Assembly (NCBI RefSeq): GCF_013155295.1
Contig: NZ_JABJXT010000001.1
Coordinates: 124,001-188,000 of the forward strand
Direction: 5' to 3'
From: Pseudogemmobacter hezensis
GTDB lineage: Bacteria; Pseudomonadota; Alphaproteobacteria; Rhodobacterales; Rhodobacteraceae
Length of the DNA: 64,000 nt
The notes under the pieces are model-generated. The model ran no database searches. It saw only the letters and a list, made by a program, of their open reading frames with translations, and was not told where the DNA came from. Positions 8,456 through 16,809 of the stretch are shown piece by piece. Numbering within the stretch: the stretch's first letter is position 1; the number at the start of each line of letters is the position of its first letter. The position numbers and the translations under genes were made by a program.

Positions 8456-9758
8456 AGACCTGGCCCGGATAGATCAGATCAGGGTCGCGGATGCGGTCCC
8501 GATTGGCCTCAAACAGCTGGACATAAAGGACGCCCTCGCCAAACTCATCCCGCGCAATCGCCCAAAGCGTATGGCCGGGCTGAACTGTTATCGTAACCGC
8601 AGCCGGGGCCGCTGGGGCGGTATCCGGGGAACCTGGCGGCAAAGAAGCATCGGGAAGAGCGCCTGGCGTGAGGGGGATAGCCGTCGCCGAATCCGTCGCA
8701 GCCCCCTGAGCCACGCGCAGGTCTGACGCGGGCTTTGCCGCGCTGAGTTGCGCCAGCGCCTCTGGCGTCTCGCGCCGGATCGGGGTCTCGAAACGGGCCG
8801 TGACCGCGCCCGCCCCGTCCAGCTGATCGGCCCGCAGCAGATAGGCGCCCGGGGCAAGCCCGCTCAGCTCTGCCTGCCAGCTTCCTCCGGCCCCGATCTG
8901 CACCGGATCTGCCCCCACCGCCTGATTGTCGAGGTAAAGCCGCACGAATGAGCCCGCCGCCCCCGTGCCACCGATCACCATCACATCGGGCGCGTCATAG
9001 CTGACCGTTGCGACCGCGAAAGATGGCGTCGTGCCCGCCTGCTGGCTGGCGTCTTCAGGCTGTGCGGCGGCGGGTGGCTGCAAAACCGTGACGCCTGCAT
9101 CAGAGATCATCAGCGCGACGGGAGCATCTGGGGCGGCTGGGGCCTCGGCCGTGATCCCGGCCTGCCGGGCGGCGCTGTCCCCGGTATCCGCAGGCGCATC
9201 GGCAACAGCCCCCCCGACCGGACCAATGGCGATCACCCCTGCCGAGGGGATGCGCCGCCCATCTGCGGTTTCCATAACAAGGCTCAGCAAGGCAGGGTTC
9301 GGGTTGGGGGCAAGGCCGGTAACCAGGGCAAACTCACCGTCACGGGTGACGGTGGCTTTGGCGATCAGAGTGCCATCCAGCAATACACCGATCACCGCGC
9401 CCGGCTCGCCCAGGCCGCCAATCGTTGCATCGCCCGTCCCGGTCACCAGCCAGGTGGTAATCTCTGGCGGTGCGATTTCGACGGGAAGGATATCGGCAGG
9501 GGCAGTATCTGAGGGCCCAATATCGGTGGGCCCAATATCCGTGGGCCCAGTATCGGTGGCTACTGTCGCGGCCATGCTCTCTCCGGCGGGCAACAGAGGC
9601 TGACCTGGCGCAGATTGCTCAGCCGGAACTACCGTCGGAACCCCTGCAGGATCCGGGCGCGGCCAGCCATACCAGAGCGCACCGCCGATCACCGCAGCCC
9701 CGGCAAGCCCCAGCACCGCCATTTGCCCCGCACCGCCTGCAGTTTGTAAGGCCTTCAT
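8436..9758 (-). CDS. LysM-domain peptidoglycan-binding membrane protein
   Basis: I chose ATG 9758 (MKALQTAGGAGQM, with GAGG upstream); the frame is open to 9938, but the extra 60 residues look unlike a protein start. That gives 440 residues: a membrane anchor (about 13-31, MAVLGLAGAAVIGGALWYGW), a long Pro/Ala/Thr-rich spacer with Ig-like segments (for example TVSYDAPDVMVIGGTGAAGS), and a C-terminal LysM domain of about 50 residues (PGHTLWAIARDEFGEGVLY to YPGQVFTLP). LysM binds N-acetylglucosamine in the cell wall, so the protein should be a periplasmic, inner-membrane-anchored wall binder. Proteins of this layout are common in Rhodobacteraceae; the exact role is unknown. A 15-bp tandem repeat encodes a DIGPT repeat in the spacer. 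Confidence 0.85.
   Translation of the reverse strand: MKALQTAGGAGQMAVLGLAGAAVIGGALWYGWPRPDPAGVPTVVPAEQSAPGQPLLPAGESMAATVATDTGPTDIGPTDIGPSDTAPADILPVEIAPPEITTWLVTGTGDATIGGLGEPGAVIGVLLDGTLIAKATVTRDGEFALVTGLAPNPNPALLSLVMETADGRRIPSAGVIAIGPVGGAVADAPADTGDSAARQAGITAEAPAAPDAPVALMISDAGVTVLQPPAAAQPEDASQQAGTTPSFAVATVSYDAPDVMVIGGTGAAGSFVRLYLDNQAVGADPVQIGAGGSWQAELSGLAPGAYLLRADQLDGAGAVTARFETPIRRETPEALAQLSAAKPASDLRVAQGAATDSATAIPLTPGALPDASLPPGSPDTAPAAPAAVTITVQPGHTLWAIARDEFGEGVLYVQLFEANRDRIRDPDLIYPGQVFTLPGR
9513..9557. repeat. Three 15-bp tandem repeats inside the LysM gene
   Basis: Three in-frame copies of a unit reading GGGCCCAATATCGGT, at 9513-9527, 9528-9542 and 9543-9557, with one or two base changes. 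They encode a repeated GPTDI-like pentapeptide on the minus strand, in the disordered spacer after the membrane anchor. Copy number probably varies between strains. Confidence 0.85.
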
Positions 9759-10004
9759 CCGCCGTCCATCCTCTGTTCCGTCATGGCCCGTACCAAAGCC
9801 CGGGCCTGCCTCTTTCCGCTGCCAGCCTGCAAAGCCAATCGCCCCGACCATGATCAGACCGGAACCTGACCGGGCTCTGGCCGGGATCTGACCGGGATCT
9901 GGCCCAGGCGGGCTTTGCTGCGTCATTTCCCGTCGCATCGCGGCGGGAATTCGCCTAAACAGAACCTGACATCCCCTTCAAAGCAAATGAAATCAGGACC
10001 TCTT

Positions 10005-10559
10005 ATGCAGCTTCCCTCGATCTGCGTCTTCTGCGGCTCACGCCCTGGCACCAATCCCGCCCATGTCCAGGCCGCCCAGGCCTTTGGACGTGAGATTGCG
10101 GGCAATCAGTGGCGGCTGGTTTACGGCGCGGGCGATGTTGGCCTGATGGGCGAGGTTGCACGCGCGGCCCAGGCCGCCGGGGCGCCCTCGCTGGGGGTGA
10201 TCCCGGTGCATCTGCTGGGCGCTGAAAAGGGCAAGCGCGACCTCACAACCTTTGTCATCACCGAAGACATGCATGAGCGCAAAAAGGTCATGTTCATGAA
10301 TTCCGACGTGATCGTGGTGCTGCCGGGCGGCGCGGGCAGCCTTGATGAGTTTTTCGAGGTGCTGACATGGGCGCAGATCGGGCTGCATAAAAAGCCGATC
10401 TATCTGCTGGATGTCGATGGCTACTGGCAGCCGCTGCTGGCCCTTATGCGCCATATCATCGAGCAGGGCTTTGCTGCCGAAAGCCTGAACGGGCTGTTCC
10501 GCACAGTGCCCGATGTTGCCAGCCTGGCGGCCTCGATCCGCAGCGATCTGAAGGCCTGA
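10005..10559 (+). CDS. LOG-family protein (nucleoside 5'-monophosphate phosphoribohydrolase type)
   Basis: 184 residues from ATG 10005, which follows AGGA at the right distance; an upstream in-frame start at 9915 adds an unlikely leader. It has the TIGR00730 Rossmann fold: SICVFCGSRPG at the start, VYGAGDVGLMGEVA in the middle and the family signature PGGAGSLDEFFEVLTW (usual form PGGxGTxxE, here Ser in place of Thr). Family members cleave N6-modified AMP or other nucleoside monophosphates at the N-glycosidic bond (LONELY GUY activity). It stands alone and is divergent from the LysM gene. Confidence 0.9.
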   Translation: MQLPSICVFCGSRPGTNPAHVQAAQAFGREIAGNQWRLVYGAGDVGLMGEVARAAQAAGAPSLGVIPVHLLGAEKGKRDLTTFVITEDMHERKKVMFMNSDVIVVLPGGAGSLDEFFEVLTWAQIGLHKKPIYLLDVDGYWQPLLALMRHIIEQGFAAESLNGLFRTVPDVASLAASIRSDLKA

Positions 10560-10561
10560 TT

Positions 10562-10659
10562 CTGCAGGCATGAAGCCTGCAGGTCAAAGATCTGCGGGCC
10601 GAGCTATATGCAGGCCTGACCGCCTGTCCCGCCGCAGACCGTTACAGGGATGCGGCGGG
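10562..10659. other. Two hairpins between convergent genes
   Basis: The first hairpin has an 8-bp stem, CTGCAGGC (10562-10569) with GCCTGCAG (10575-10582), loop ATGAA, directly after the LOG gene stop. The second has a 9-bp stem, CCCGCCGCA (10628-10636) with TGCGGCGGG (10651-10659), 13 bp beyond the TraB gene stop. Neither has a strong T-run. They may be terminators for the two convergent genes or RNA 3'-end stabilisers. Confidence 0.45.
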
Positions 10660-10671
10660 GAATGGGCGGGG

Positions 10672-11802
10672 CTATTCGGCCTCGCCTGGCAGGGGGACAC
10701 GGTCGACCTGATATCCGGCATCGCGCAGCATGGTGACAAGGCCCAGATCGCCCGGCAGATGCCCCGATCCGACCACGAACACCGCCCCGCCCTGATCTGC
10801 CAGCGGCGCAATCCGCCCCATCCATATCGCATTGCGCTCGACCAGCAGGTAGCTGTCGGCCAGGGCCACAGTCTCAGCGCCACGCGCCTCGCCCAACACC
10901 TCAATCGCCCAGGCCTCGGACCAGGCCGAAATAAAGCCGATCCTGCCCTGGCGATAGAGCGCATATGCGGTGCCGCGCAGGCCTGGGTGCGCCGATTGGG
11001 GCCCGAGATACAGGCTGTAAAGCAGGGCACCCGCCCGCGCCTCAGCCGCGCGTTTCGGATCGCTCAGCTCTTCGCCAAAGGCCCAGTTGTCCTGCAGCCC
11101 GGTGACCTTTGCCCCGGCCAGCCAGGCAGTATGGGCGATGTAATTGTCCTGGCCGGGGGCAAAGCCCACAAGGTAATCATCGCATGGATCGCGAAGCAGA
11201 ACGTTCAGAAGGCCCGCATCACTCATCACCGGCAAATAGGCAGGATCCCAGCCAAGCGAGGCCAGCCGCATCCTGATATAGTCCAGATATTCGGGCGGAA
11301 AATCGCTGCGTTCATCATAGACGTTATCGGTCTGGTTCCAGATCCAGGCCTGGTCATAAAAGCGGCCCAGATCATCCTGGCTTTTCGGGGCCGGATCAAA
11401 TTCCAGCGTCACCACCCGCGCCTGGGCCAGCACCTCACGCAGCGCGTCGGGCAGATCGACAATCGCGGGCGCAGGCGAGTGATAGCTGCCCCACAGATGC
11501 GAGACCTGCCCCCCGGGCGCGGTGATCTTCCACATCCGCCCCACGCCATTGGGGATCTGCGCGGCCAGGGCCTCAAGGCGGGCCTCTTCGGCCTCTGGCA
11601 GCAGGTCGCGGTTGATCGCAATCTCATCCGGGTGGCAGATCCCGGGGGTAAACCAGGCCTGGGCCTTCACCGCCGACGGGCCAGACAGGCTGGCCAGCAG
11701 CGCCATTGCAAAAGCCAGAACCCCGCCCCGGAAAAAGCCCGGGCCGCGCGTCTTCCCGGCTGTCTCTGCCCCCAATTCAATGCCTTTACCGAGTAACACC
11801 AC
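10672..11802 (-). CDS. TraB/GumN family protein
   Basis: 376 residues from a GTG at 11802. The N-terminus carries a hydrophobic export segment (GGVLAFAMALLASLSGPSAVKA, about 27-48) that ends in a likely cleavage site, so the protein is probably periplasmic. Family motifs are visible: HLWGSYHSP, the acidic strand VVTLEFDP, the helix ERNAIWMGRIAPL and the C-terminal GSGHLPGDLGLVTML. TraB/GumN proteins share the PrgY/TIKI metalloprotease-like fold; the bacterial substrate is not known. It is convergent with the LOG gene and has no obvious operon partner. Confidence 0.85.
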   Translation of the reverse strand: MVLLGKGIELGAETAGKTRGPGFFRGGVLAFAMALLASLSGPSAVKAQAWFTPGICHPDEIAINRDLLPEAEEARLEALAAQIPNGVGRMWKITAPGGQVSHLWGSYHSPAPAIVDLPDALREVLAQARVVTLEFDPAPKSQDDLGRFYDQAWIWNQTDNVYDERSDFPPEYLDYIRMRLASLGWDPAYLPVMSDAGLLNVLLRDPCDDYLVGFAPGQDNYIAHTAWLAGAKVTGLQDNWAFGEELSDPKRAAEARAGALLYSLYLGPQSAHPGLRGTAYALYRQGRIGFISAWSEAWAIEVLGEARGAETVALADSYLLVERNAIWMGRIAPLADQGGAVFVVGSGHLPGDLGLVTMLRDAGYQVDRVPLPGEAE

Positions 11803-11894
11803 AACCAGACCTCATTCTCTTGCGGATCCGGTCCAGGCATTCCCGGGCCAGAGCTTGCGCCCCAAAGGCTGCCCGATCCTGGCATAAATAAAAA

Positions 11895-11920
11895 GCCCTG
11901 CCGAAAATCTTCGGCAGGGC
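11895..11920 (-). terminator. Rho-independent terminator of sodB
   Basis: A perfect 11-bp stem, GCCCTGCCGAA (11895-11905) with TTCGGCAGGGC (11910-11920), and a 4-base loop. Reading leftward it is followed by TTTTTATTTAT. It lies 40 bp beyond the superoxide dismutase stop. Confidence 0.92.
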
Positions 11921-11960
11921 CTCGATAGAGTTAAGCACGCTCAGGCGCTGTCTGACGCGC

Positions 11961-12560
11961 TCAGAGGCGGGCCTCGACGGCTTCCCAGTTGACCAGCTTT
12001 TCAAGGAAGTTCGACAGGTAAGCCGGGCGCTTGTTGCGGAAGTCGATGTAATACGAGTGCTCCCATACATCGACGCCCAGCAGCGCGGTCTGGCCAAAGA
12101 CCAGCGGGTTGACGCCGTTTTCGGTCTTGGTGACCTTAAGGCTGCCATCCTTGTCTTTCACCAGCCAGGCCCAGCCCGAACCGAACTGGCCAGCGCCAGC
12201 AGCGGCGAAATCTTCCTTGAATTTCGCAACCGAGCCGAAGGATTCGACCAGTGCTTTTTCCAGGCGGCCCGGGATGCCGACCTGGTCAGGCCCCATGATT
12301 TCCCAGAACAGATTGTGGTTCCAGTGCTGCGAGGCATTGTTGAAAATGCCATTTTGCGCAACTGCGCCAGCCTGATAGGTGCCGACCACGATCTCTTCGA
12401 GCGATTTCTTTTCCCACTCGGTGCCGGCGATCAGCTTGTTGCCGTTGTCGACATAGGCCTTATGGTGCAGGTCGTGGTGGAACTCGAGCGTTTCCATCGA
12501 CATGCCAAGCGGCTCAAGCGCATTGTATTTATAGGGCAGATCGGGAAGGTGAAACGTCAT
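11961..12560 (-). CDS. sodB: Superoxide dismutase, Fe type
   Basis: 199 residues from ATG 12560 (AGGAG upstream); the open frame upstream is rejected because this start gives the normal MTFHLPDLPY N-terminus. It dismutates superoxide to H2O2 and O2 in the cytoplasm. Metal ligands are His28 (EFHHDLHHKAYV), His82 (WNHNLFW), and the Asp and His of the signature DVWEHSYY. The glutamine of NNASQHWNH corresponds to the active-site Gln that marks Fe-type rather than Mn-type enzymes; use of Mn cannot be excluded. It is a single gene with its own terminator. Confidence 0.96.
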   Translation of the reverse strand: MTFHLPDLPYKYNALEPLGMSMETLEFHHDLHHKAYVDNGNKLIAGTEWEKKSLEEIVVGTYQAGAVAQNGIFNNASQHWNHNLFWEIMGPDQVGIPGRLEKALVESFGSVAKFKEDFAAAGAGQFGSGWAWLVKDKDGSLKVTKTENGVNPLVFGQTALLGVDVWEHSYYIDFRNKRPAYLSNFLEKLVNWEAVEARL

Positions 12561-12818
12561 CGGACTTAACTCCTGTTCGGGTTTCAGGTTACCACTGGAA
12601 TAAGGGCGCATCTGACCCGAAGGTCAAGCCCGCAGCGGGAAAAGAGAACCGCCTTCTCCTGCTCTGGCCCCCGCTTTGGACCCCAGAACTGCCCGCAACT
12701 CTGGCCCCAGCTCTGGCCCCCACTCTGGCCTGAGGCCAGGCTGCTTTCCGCCTGCCCCCCACCCCGCGCGCCCCAGCCCGCGCTGTGCAGGCACCGCCCG
12801 GGGGGGGACGCAGGGCGA

Positions 12819-13367
12819 TCAGATCTCGCTGCCAGGCTGTGCCGAATGGGTCAAAAGCCCCATCACATAACCCGCGACCGAGCGGAAACAGACCAGAGTA
12901 TAGCCGCCATCGACAGGCCAGAAGGCCGCAGCCACCTGGGCAAACCGCGAGCGGCGGATCTCATCGGCGGCCAGAGCACCCGGATCCGCGGGGCTCAGCT
13001 TGCGCAAAACCTGGTCGGCATTGGGCCCCGTCACGCGAAACACCGCCCGCGCGTCAGAGACATCGACCGCCAGGTGATGCTGGCCAGACAGCGCCGCTGC
13101 AATCGCCGCCAGCGCCTTTGCAACATCGCCGTAGGGCAGCACCAGCAGATATTCATCCGGGCTCATCCAGCCACAGCTGTTGTCACCCGCATGGGTGATG
13201 CGCCGCGCATCAGGCAGAGCGCAGCCATTGGCCGCTTTGATCGCCTCGGCCAGACGAGCGGTGCCGGGCTTTGCCCGCAGGGTGATCATCCCCAGCGGGC
13301 CGATTTCTGCGACGCGGGCAAAGCCTTCGCTGACCGCGCCATTCAGGGCTGAAACGGGCTCAGACAT
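12819..13367 (-). CDS. soxG: Sarcosine oxidase gamma subunit
   Basis: 182 residues from ATG 13367, whose ATG overlaps the soxA stop by 8 bp. It is the last gene of the soxB-soxD-soxA-soxG operon. It resembles the aminomethyltransferase-like fold of SoxG (LGMITLRAKPGTARLAEAI; SPDEYLLVLPYGD; VDVSDARAVFRVTGPNA). In heterotetrameric sarcosine oxidase, gamma packs against alpha and helps form the folate-handling part. Upstream in-frame starts lie inside soxA and are rejected. Confidence 0.93.
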   Translation of the reverse strand: MSEPVSALNGAVSEGFARVAEIGPLGMITLRAKPGTARLAEAIKAANGCALPDARRITHAGDNSCGWMSPDEYLLVLPYGDVAKALAAIAAALSGQHHLAVDVSDARAVFRVTGPNADQVLRKLSPADPGALAADEIRRSRFAQVAAAFWPVDGGYTLVCFRSVAGYVMGLLTHSAQPGSEI

Positions 13368-16300
13368 TCTGTTTCTCCCCATCCTTGTCATAGAATACCG
13401 GATCGACCACCTTCGCCGAGACCGAAACACCGCCGGTCATCGAGGTGAACTCGACCACCTCGCCCATCCGCGCAGGCCCATTTTTCAAAAGCCCCATCGC
13501 AATCCCCTTCTTCAGGGTCGGCGAATAATAGGTCGAGGTGATGCGGCCCTGCGCATTTCTGAACCCATATTCATTGGTGCCGGGCGCGATCACATAGGCC
13601 CCGTCAGGGATCACCGTGCCGTCGATGCTTTCAAAGCCGACCAGCTTCCAGCGGTCTTTCGCGGCCAGATAGGTCCGCTGCTGGCCGCGTTTGCCGAGGA
13701 AATCCTCTTTCTTCTTCGAGATCGCCCAGTCGAGGTTCAGATCCTGCGGGATCACCGTCCCGTCGGTCTCATCCCCGATCATGATAAAGCCCTTCTCGGC
13801 GCGAAGAACGTGCAGGCCTTCGGTGCCATAGGGCTGGAGGCCAAACTCCTGGCCCGCCTCATAAAGACGCTCCCAGAAGGCCAGGGCGTGGCTTGCGGGA
13901 ACGGCGATCTCATAGCTCAGCTCGCCCGAGAAAGAGATGCGGTGCACGCGCACCGGGAAGCCGCCCAGCTCGCCGTCTTTGAAGGTCATGAAGGGCAGCG
14001 CCTCTTTCGAGACATCCATCCCGCCAAGTTTCTCAAGCAATTTCCGGCCATTGGGGCCGACGACGGCGATCTGGCCATATTGCTCGGTGACATTGGCGGT
14101 GAATACCTGCCAGTCCCACCATTCGCATTGCAGCCAGTCTTCCATCCAGCCGTGGATCCGGTCCGCGCCCCCCGAGGTGGTATGGCAAAGCCAGGTGTCC
14201 TCATCGATGCGGATGACCACGCCGTCATCCGAGAGGAAGCCCTGCTCGTTGCACATCAGACCATAGCGGCATTTGCCGATGCCGAGGTTCGACATCATAT
14301 TGGTATAGAGCATGTCGAGGAATTTCCCCGCATCCGGCCCTTTGACGATGATCTTGCCCAGCGTCGAGGCATCCAGCAGGCCAAGCCGCTCGCGGGTGTT
14401 GATCACCTCACGGTTGACGGCCTGCTCATGAGTCTCGCCGTGGCGCGGATAGGTATAGGGGCGCTGCCAGAGGCCGACCGGCTCCATATAGGCGCCCTGG
14501 GCGAGGTGCCAGTCATGCATCGGCGTCTTGCGCAGCGGCTGGAAGATGTCGCCCCGCGCCTCACCCGCCAATGCGCCAAGGGTCACGGGCGTATAGGGCG
14601 GGCGGAAGGTGGTGGTGCCAACGCGCGGGATTTCTTCGCCCAAAGCATCAGCAAGCACCGCCAGGCCGTTGATATTCGACAGTTTTCCCTGATCCGTCGC
14701 CATGCCCAGCGTGGTATAGCGCTTGGTATGCTCGACCGAGACATAGCCCTCGCGGGCCGCCAGCTGCACGTCGGAAACCTTCACGTCATTCTGGAAATCG
14801 AGCCACATTTTCGACTTCAGCTCTGGCCCTGCCGAGGCCGGCATGATCCAGACCGGAAGCATGGCCTCTTCTTCCACCGCATCGGCCTGGGCCGCCTGCG
14901 TCAGGCCAGCCTCTTTGCCCAGGGATTGCAGCGTCAGCACCGCCTGGGCTGCCGCATCGGCAAGCCCTGCGGCCGCCGAAAGCGCCCCATTGGCCGCCCC
15001 TGCCGGGTAAACCATAGCCGAGCCGTCATGCGTCAGCGGCGGGCGATCCGCATCGGGGCGGAACAGCGCCCGGGTCTCATCCCAGATCAGCTTGCCGCCG
15101 CAATGGGACCACAGATGCACGACCGGCGACCAGCCGCCCGACATCGCAACCGCATCGCAGGCGATTTCCTCGACCGCGCCGCCCTCTCCGGCCTGAAGGC
15201 CGATGGTGACGCCGGTGACGCGCTTGCAGCCCTTGACCTTGACGATGCCGCGCCCGGTTTCAATGCGGATGCCCATGGCACGGGCGCGGGACGGCAGCTC
15301 TCCGGTCGGGGCCTGGCGGACATCGACCACCGTCACCTCAAGCCCATAGTCCTTCAGCGTGATCGCGGTGCGATAGGCATCGTCATTATTGGTGACGACA
15401 ACTGTGTGATCGCCGGGCGAGACCGCGAAATTCACCGCATAATCGCGGGTCGCCGAGGCCAGCATGACGCCGGGGATGTCGTTTCCGGCGAAAGACAGCG
15501 GGCGCTCCAGCGCACCTGTTGCCGCGATGATCTTTTCCGCGCGGATCCGCCACAGACGCTTGCGGGGCCGCCCGTCGCCGGGGGTATGGTCAGCGATACG
15601 CTCTTCGGCCAGCACATAGCCGTGGTCATAGACGCCCGAGACCATCATGCGGTTGCGCAGGGTGACGTTTTCCATGCCCGCAAGCGTTTGCAGCGTGGCA
15701 CTGATCCAGTCTTCAGCGGGCTTGCCGTCGATGATATCGCCGTCAACCGGGGCACGCCCGCCCCAATGGGCGGTTTGCTCCAGCAAGAGCACATTTGCCC
15801 CCGCAGCGCCTGCGACCAGCGCCGCCTGCAGGCCCGCAATGCCGCCGCCTGCGATCAGGATCTGACAATGGCCATAGGTATATTCGTAACGGTCGGCGTC
15901 CGCCTGTTCGGGCGATTTGCCAAGACCTGCCGAGCGGCGGATAATCGGCTCAAACAGATGTTTCCAGGCCGAGCGCGGGTGGATGAAGGTTTTGTAGTAA
16001 AACCCCGCCGGCAGGAAGCGCGACAGCCTGTTGTTCAGCGCGCCGATGTCGAATTCGAGGCTGGGCCAGTGATTCTGGCTGGCCGAGGTCAGGCCGTCAA
16101 ACAGCTCGGTCGTGGTGACGCGCTGATTGGGCTCGAACCGGGCGCCCTCGCCCAGGCCCACGAGGGCGTTGGGCTCTTCGGGGCCCGAGGCCACGATGCC
16201 ACGCGGGCGGTGATATTTGAACGAGCGCCCGACCAGCAGCTGGTCATTGGCCAGAAGGCCCGAGGCGAGCGTATCGCCTTTGAGACCCTTCATGGTCTTG

Positions 16301-16371
16301 CCGTTGAAGGTAAATTCGATCTGGGCCGATCTGTTGATCAGACGACCGCCTCTTTGCAGCCTCGCGCTCAT
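13360..16371 (-). CDS. soxA: Sarcosine oxidase alpha subunit
   Basis: 1003 residues from ATG 16371, which overlaps the soxD stop as ATGA; an alternative ATG lies 15 bp upstream. Order of parts: an N-terminal ferredoxin-like segment (IEFTFNGKTMKGLKGDTLA), a dinucleotide-binding domain with LIAGGGIAGLQAALVAG (about residue 166), and a C-terminal GcvT-like tetrahydrofolate-binding domain from about 600 (LLDASTLGKIIVKGPDAGKFLDMLY). The tetramer oxidatively demethylates sarcosine to glycine, and the one-carbon unit goes to tetrahydrofolate as 5,10-methylene-THF. The size is normal for SoxA. No glyA is found beside the operon, although it is often part of it. Confidence 0.96.
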   Translation of the reverse strand: MSARLQRGGRLINRSAQIEFTFNGKTMKGLKGDTLASGLLANDQLLVGRSFKYHRPRGIVASGPEEPNALVGLGEGARFEPNQRVTTTELFDGLTSASQNHWPSLEFDIGALNNRLSRFLPAGFYYKTFIHPRSAWKHLFEPIIRRSAGLGKSPEQADADRYEYTYGHCQILIAGGGIAGLQAALVAGAAGANVLLLEQTAHWGGRAPVDGDIIDGKPAEDWISATLQTLAGMENVTLRNRMMVSGVYDHGYVLAEERIADHTPGDGRPRKRLWRIRAEKIIAATGALERPLSFAGNDIPGVMLASATRDYAVNFAVSPGDHTVVVTNNDDAYRTAITLKDYGLEVTVVDVRQAPTGELPSRARAMGIRIETGRGIVKVKGCKRVTGVTIGLQAGEGGAVEEIACDAVAMSGGWSPVVHLWSHCGGKLIWDETRALFRPDADRPPLTHDGSAMVYPAGAANGALSAAAGLADAAAQAVLTLQSLGKEAGLTQAAQADAVEEEAMLPVWIMPASAGPELKSKMWLDFQNDVKVSDVQLAAREGYVSVEHTKRYTTLGMATDQGKLSNINGLAVLADALGEEIPRVGTTTFRPPYTPVTLGALAGEARGDIFQPLRKTPMHDWHLAQGAYMEPVGLWQRPYTYPRHGETHEQAVNREVINTRERLGLLDASTLGKIIVKGPDAGKFLDMLYTNMMSNLGIGKCRYGLMCNEQGFLSDDGVVIRIDEDTWLCHTTSGGADRIHGWMEDWLQCEWWDWQVFTANVTEQYGQIAVVGPNGRKLLEKLGGMDVSKEALPFMTFKDGELGGFPVRVHRISFSGELSYEIAVPASHALAFWERLYEAGQEFGLQPYGTEGLHVLRAEKGFIMIGDETDGTVIPQDLNLDWAISKKKEDFLGKRGQQRTYLAAKDRWKLVGFESIDGTVIPDGAYVIAPGTNEYGFRNAQGRITSTYYSPTLKKGIAMGLLKNGPARMGEVVEFTSMTGGVSVSAKVVDPVFYDKDGEKQNV

Positions 16372-16691
16372 TTCCAGCCCTTCCAATCCGGGCGTTTCGC
16401 CTGGATTTTTGCAATCAGTTCAGCGGGGGGTTCAGTGGTCTGGGCGGGATAGGTGCCGAAAACCTCAAGCGTGGCGGTGCAGCGGGCGGCGAGGAACCAT
16501 TTGCCGCAGCCGTAGGCATGGCGCCAACGCTCAAAATGCACGCCTTTGGGGTTTTTGCGGGCGAACATATAGGCCTCAAACTCCTCATCCGAGGAGCCGG
16601 GGCCGAAGCGTTTCAGATGCGCCTCGCCACCCGGGGCGAGCTCGGTTTCCTCGGCTTTGACGCCGCAGCAGGGACATTCAAGGATCAGCAT
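16368..16691 (-). CDS. soxD: Sarcosine oxidase delta subunit
   Basis: 107 residues from ATG 16691. The start MLILECPCCGVKAEETE and the conserved HAYGCGKWFLAARCTATLEV give the Cys/His zinc-site pattern (Cys6, Cys8-Cys9 region and His/Cys later) typical of SoxD. It is a small structural zinc subunit of the sarcosine oxidase tetramer. It overlaps soxA by 4 bp (ATGA), so the two are translationally coupled. The open frame extends 66 residues upstream into repeat DNA and is not used. Confidence 0.95.
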   Translation of the reverse strand: MLILECPCCGVKAEETELAPGGEAHLKRFGPGSSDEEFEAYMFARKNPKGVHFERWRHAYGCGKWFLAARCTATLEVFGTYPAQTTEPPAELIAKIQAKRPDWKGWK

Positions 16692-16710
16692 GTGGCGGCC
16701 TCCATATGGG

Positions 16711-16803
16711 GAGAAAGCCGGGGGCGCTGCCCGCCGGATTTGACGTCGAGGCGGGGGCTCTGCCCCCGCGCCCCCGGGATATTTTTGGACAGATGAAGGG
16801 GGG
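16711..16803. repeat. Repeat element between soxB and soxD
   Basis: The 118-bp gap inside the sox operon holds a GC-rich hairpin (GCGGGGGC / GCCCCCGC, 16751-16769) and then the motif CCCCCGGGATATTTTTGGAC plus AGATGAAG (16771-16798). The same composite motif (GGGGGCGCTGCCC ... CCCCCGGGATATTT ... GACAGATGAA) recurs at 57116-57176. It looks like a family of short interspersed repeats found after genes. Inside an operon it may lower downstream expression or protect the upstream mRNA end. Confidence 0.7.
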
Positions 16804-16809
16804 CTTGCA

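Noticed and set aside
8391-8460. Terminator between the ArsR-type and LysM genes
   Set aside because: I looked for a hairpin at this convergent junction and found none with a T-run; the genes overlap instead.
9759-9938. N-terminal extension of the LysM protein to 9938
   Set aside because: The extra 60 codons are Pro/Gly-rich without structure, and the ATG at 9758 has a ribosome-binding site and directly precedes the membrane anchor.
13180-16452. Plus-strand open frame of 1090 codons opposite soxA
   Set aside because: soxA on the minus strand has clear motifs and operon overlaps. The opposite frame has no domain and is a GC-driven shadow; similar shadows lie opposite the ABC exporter (5821-7395), TraB (10570-11796), degP (50916-52370), gor (54583-56070) and purA (58908-60545).
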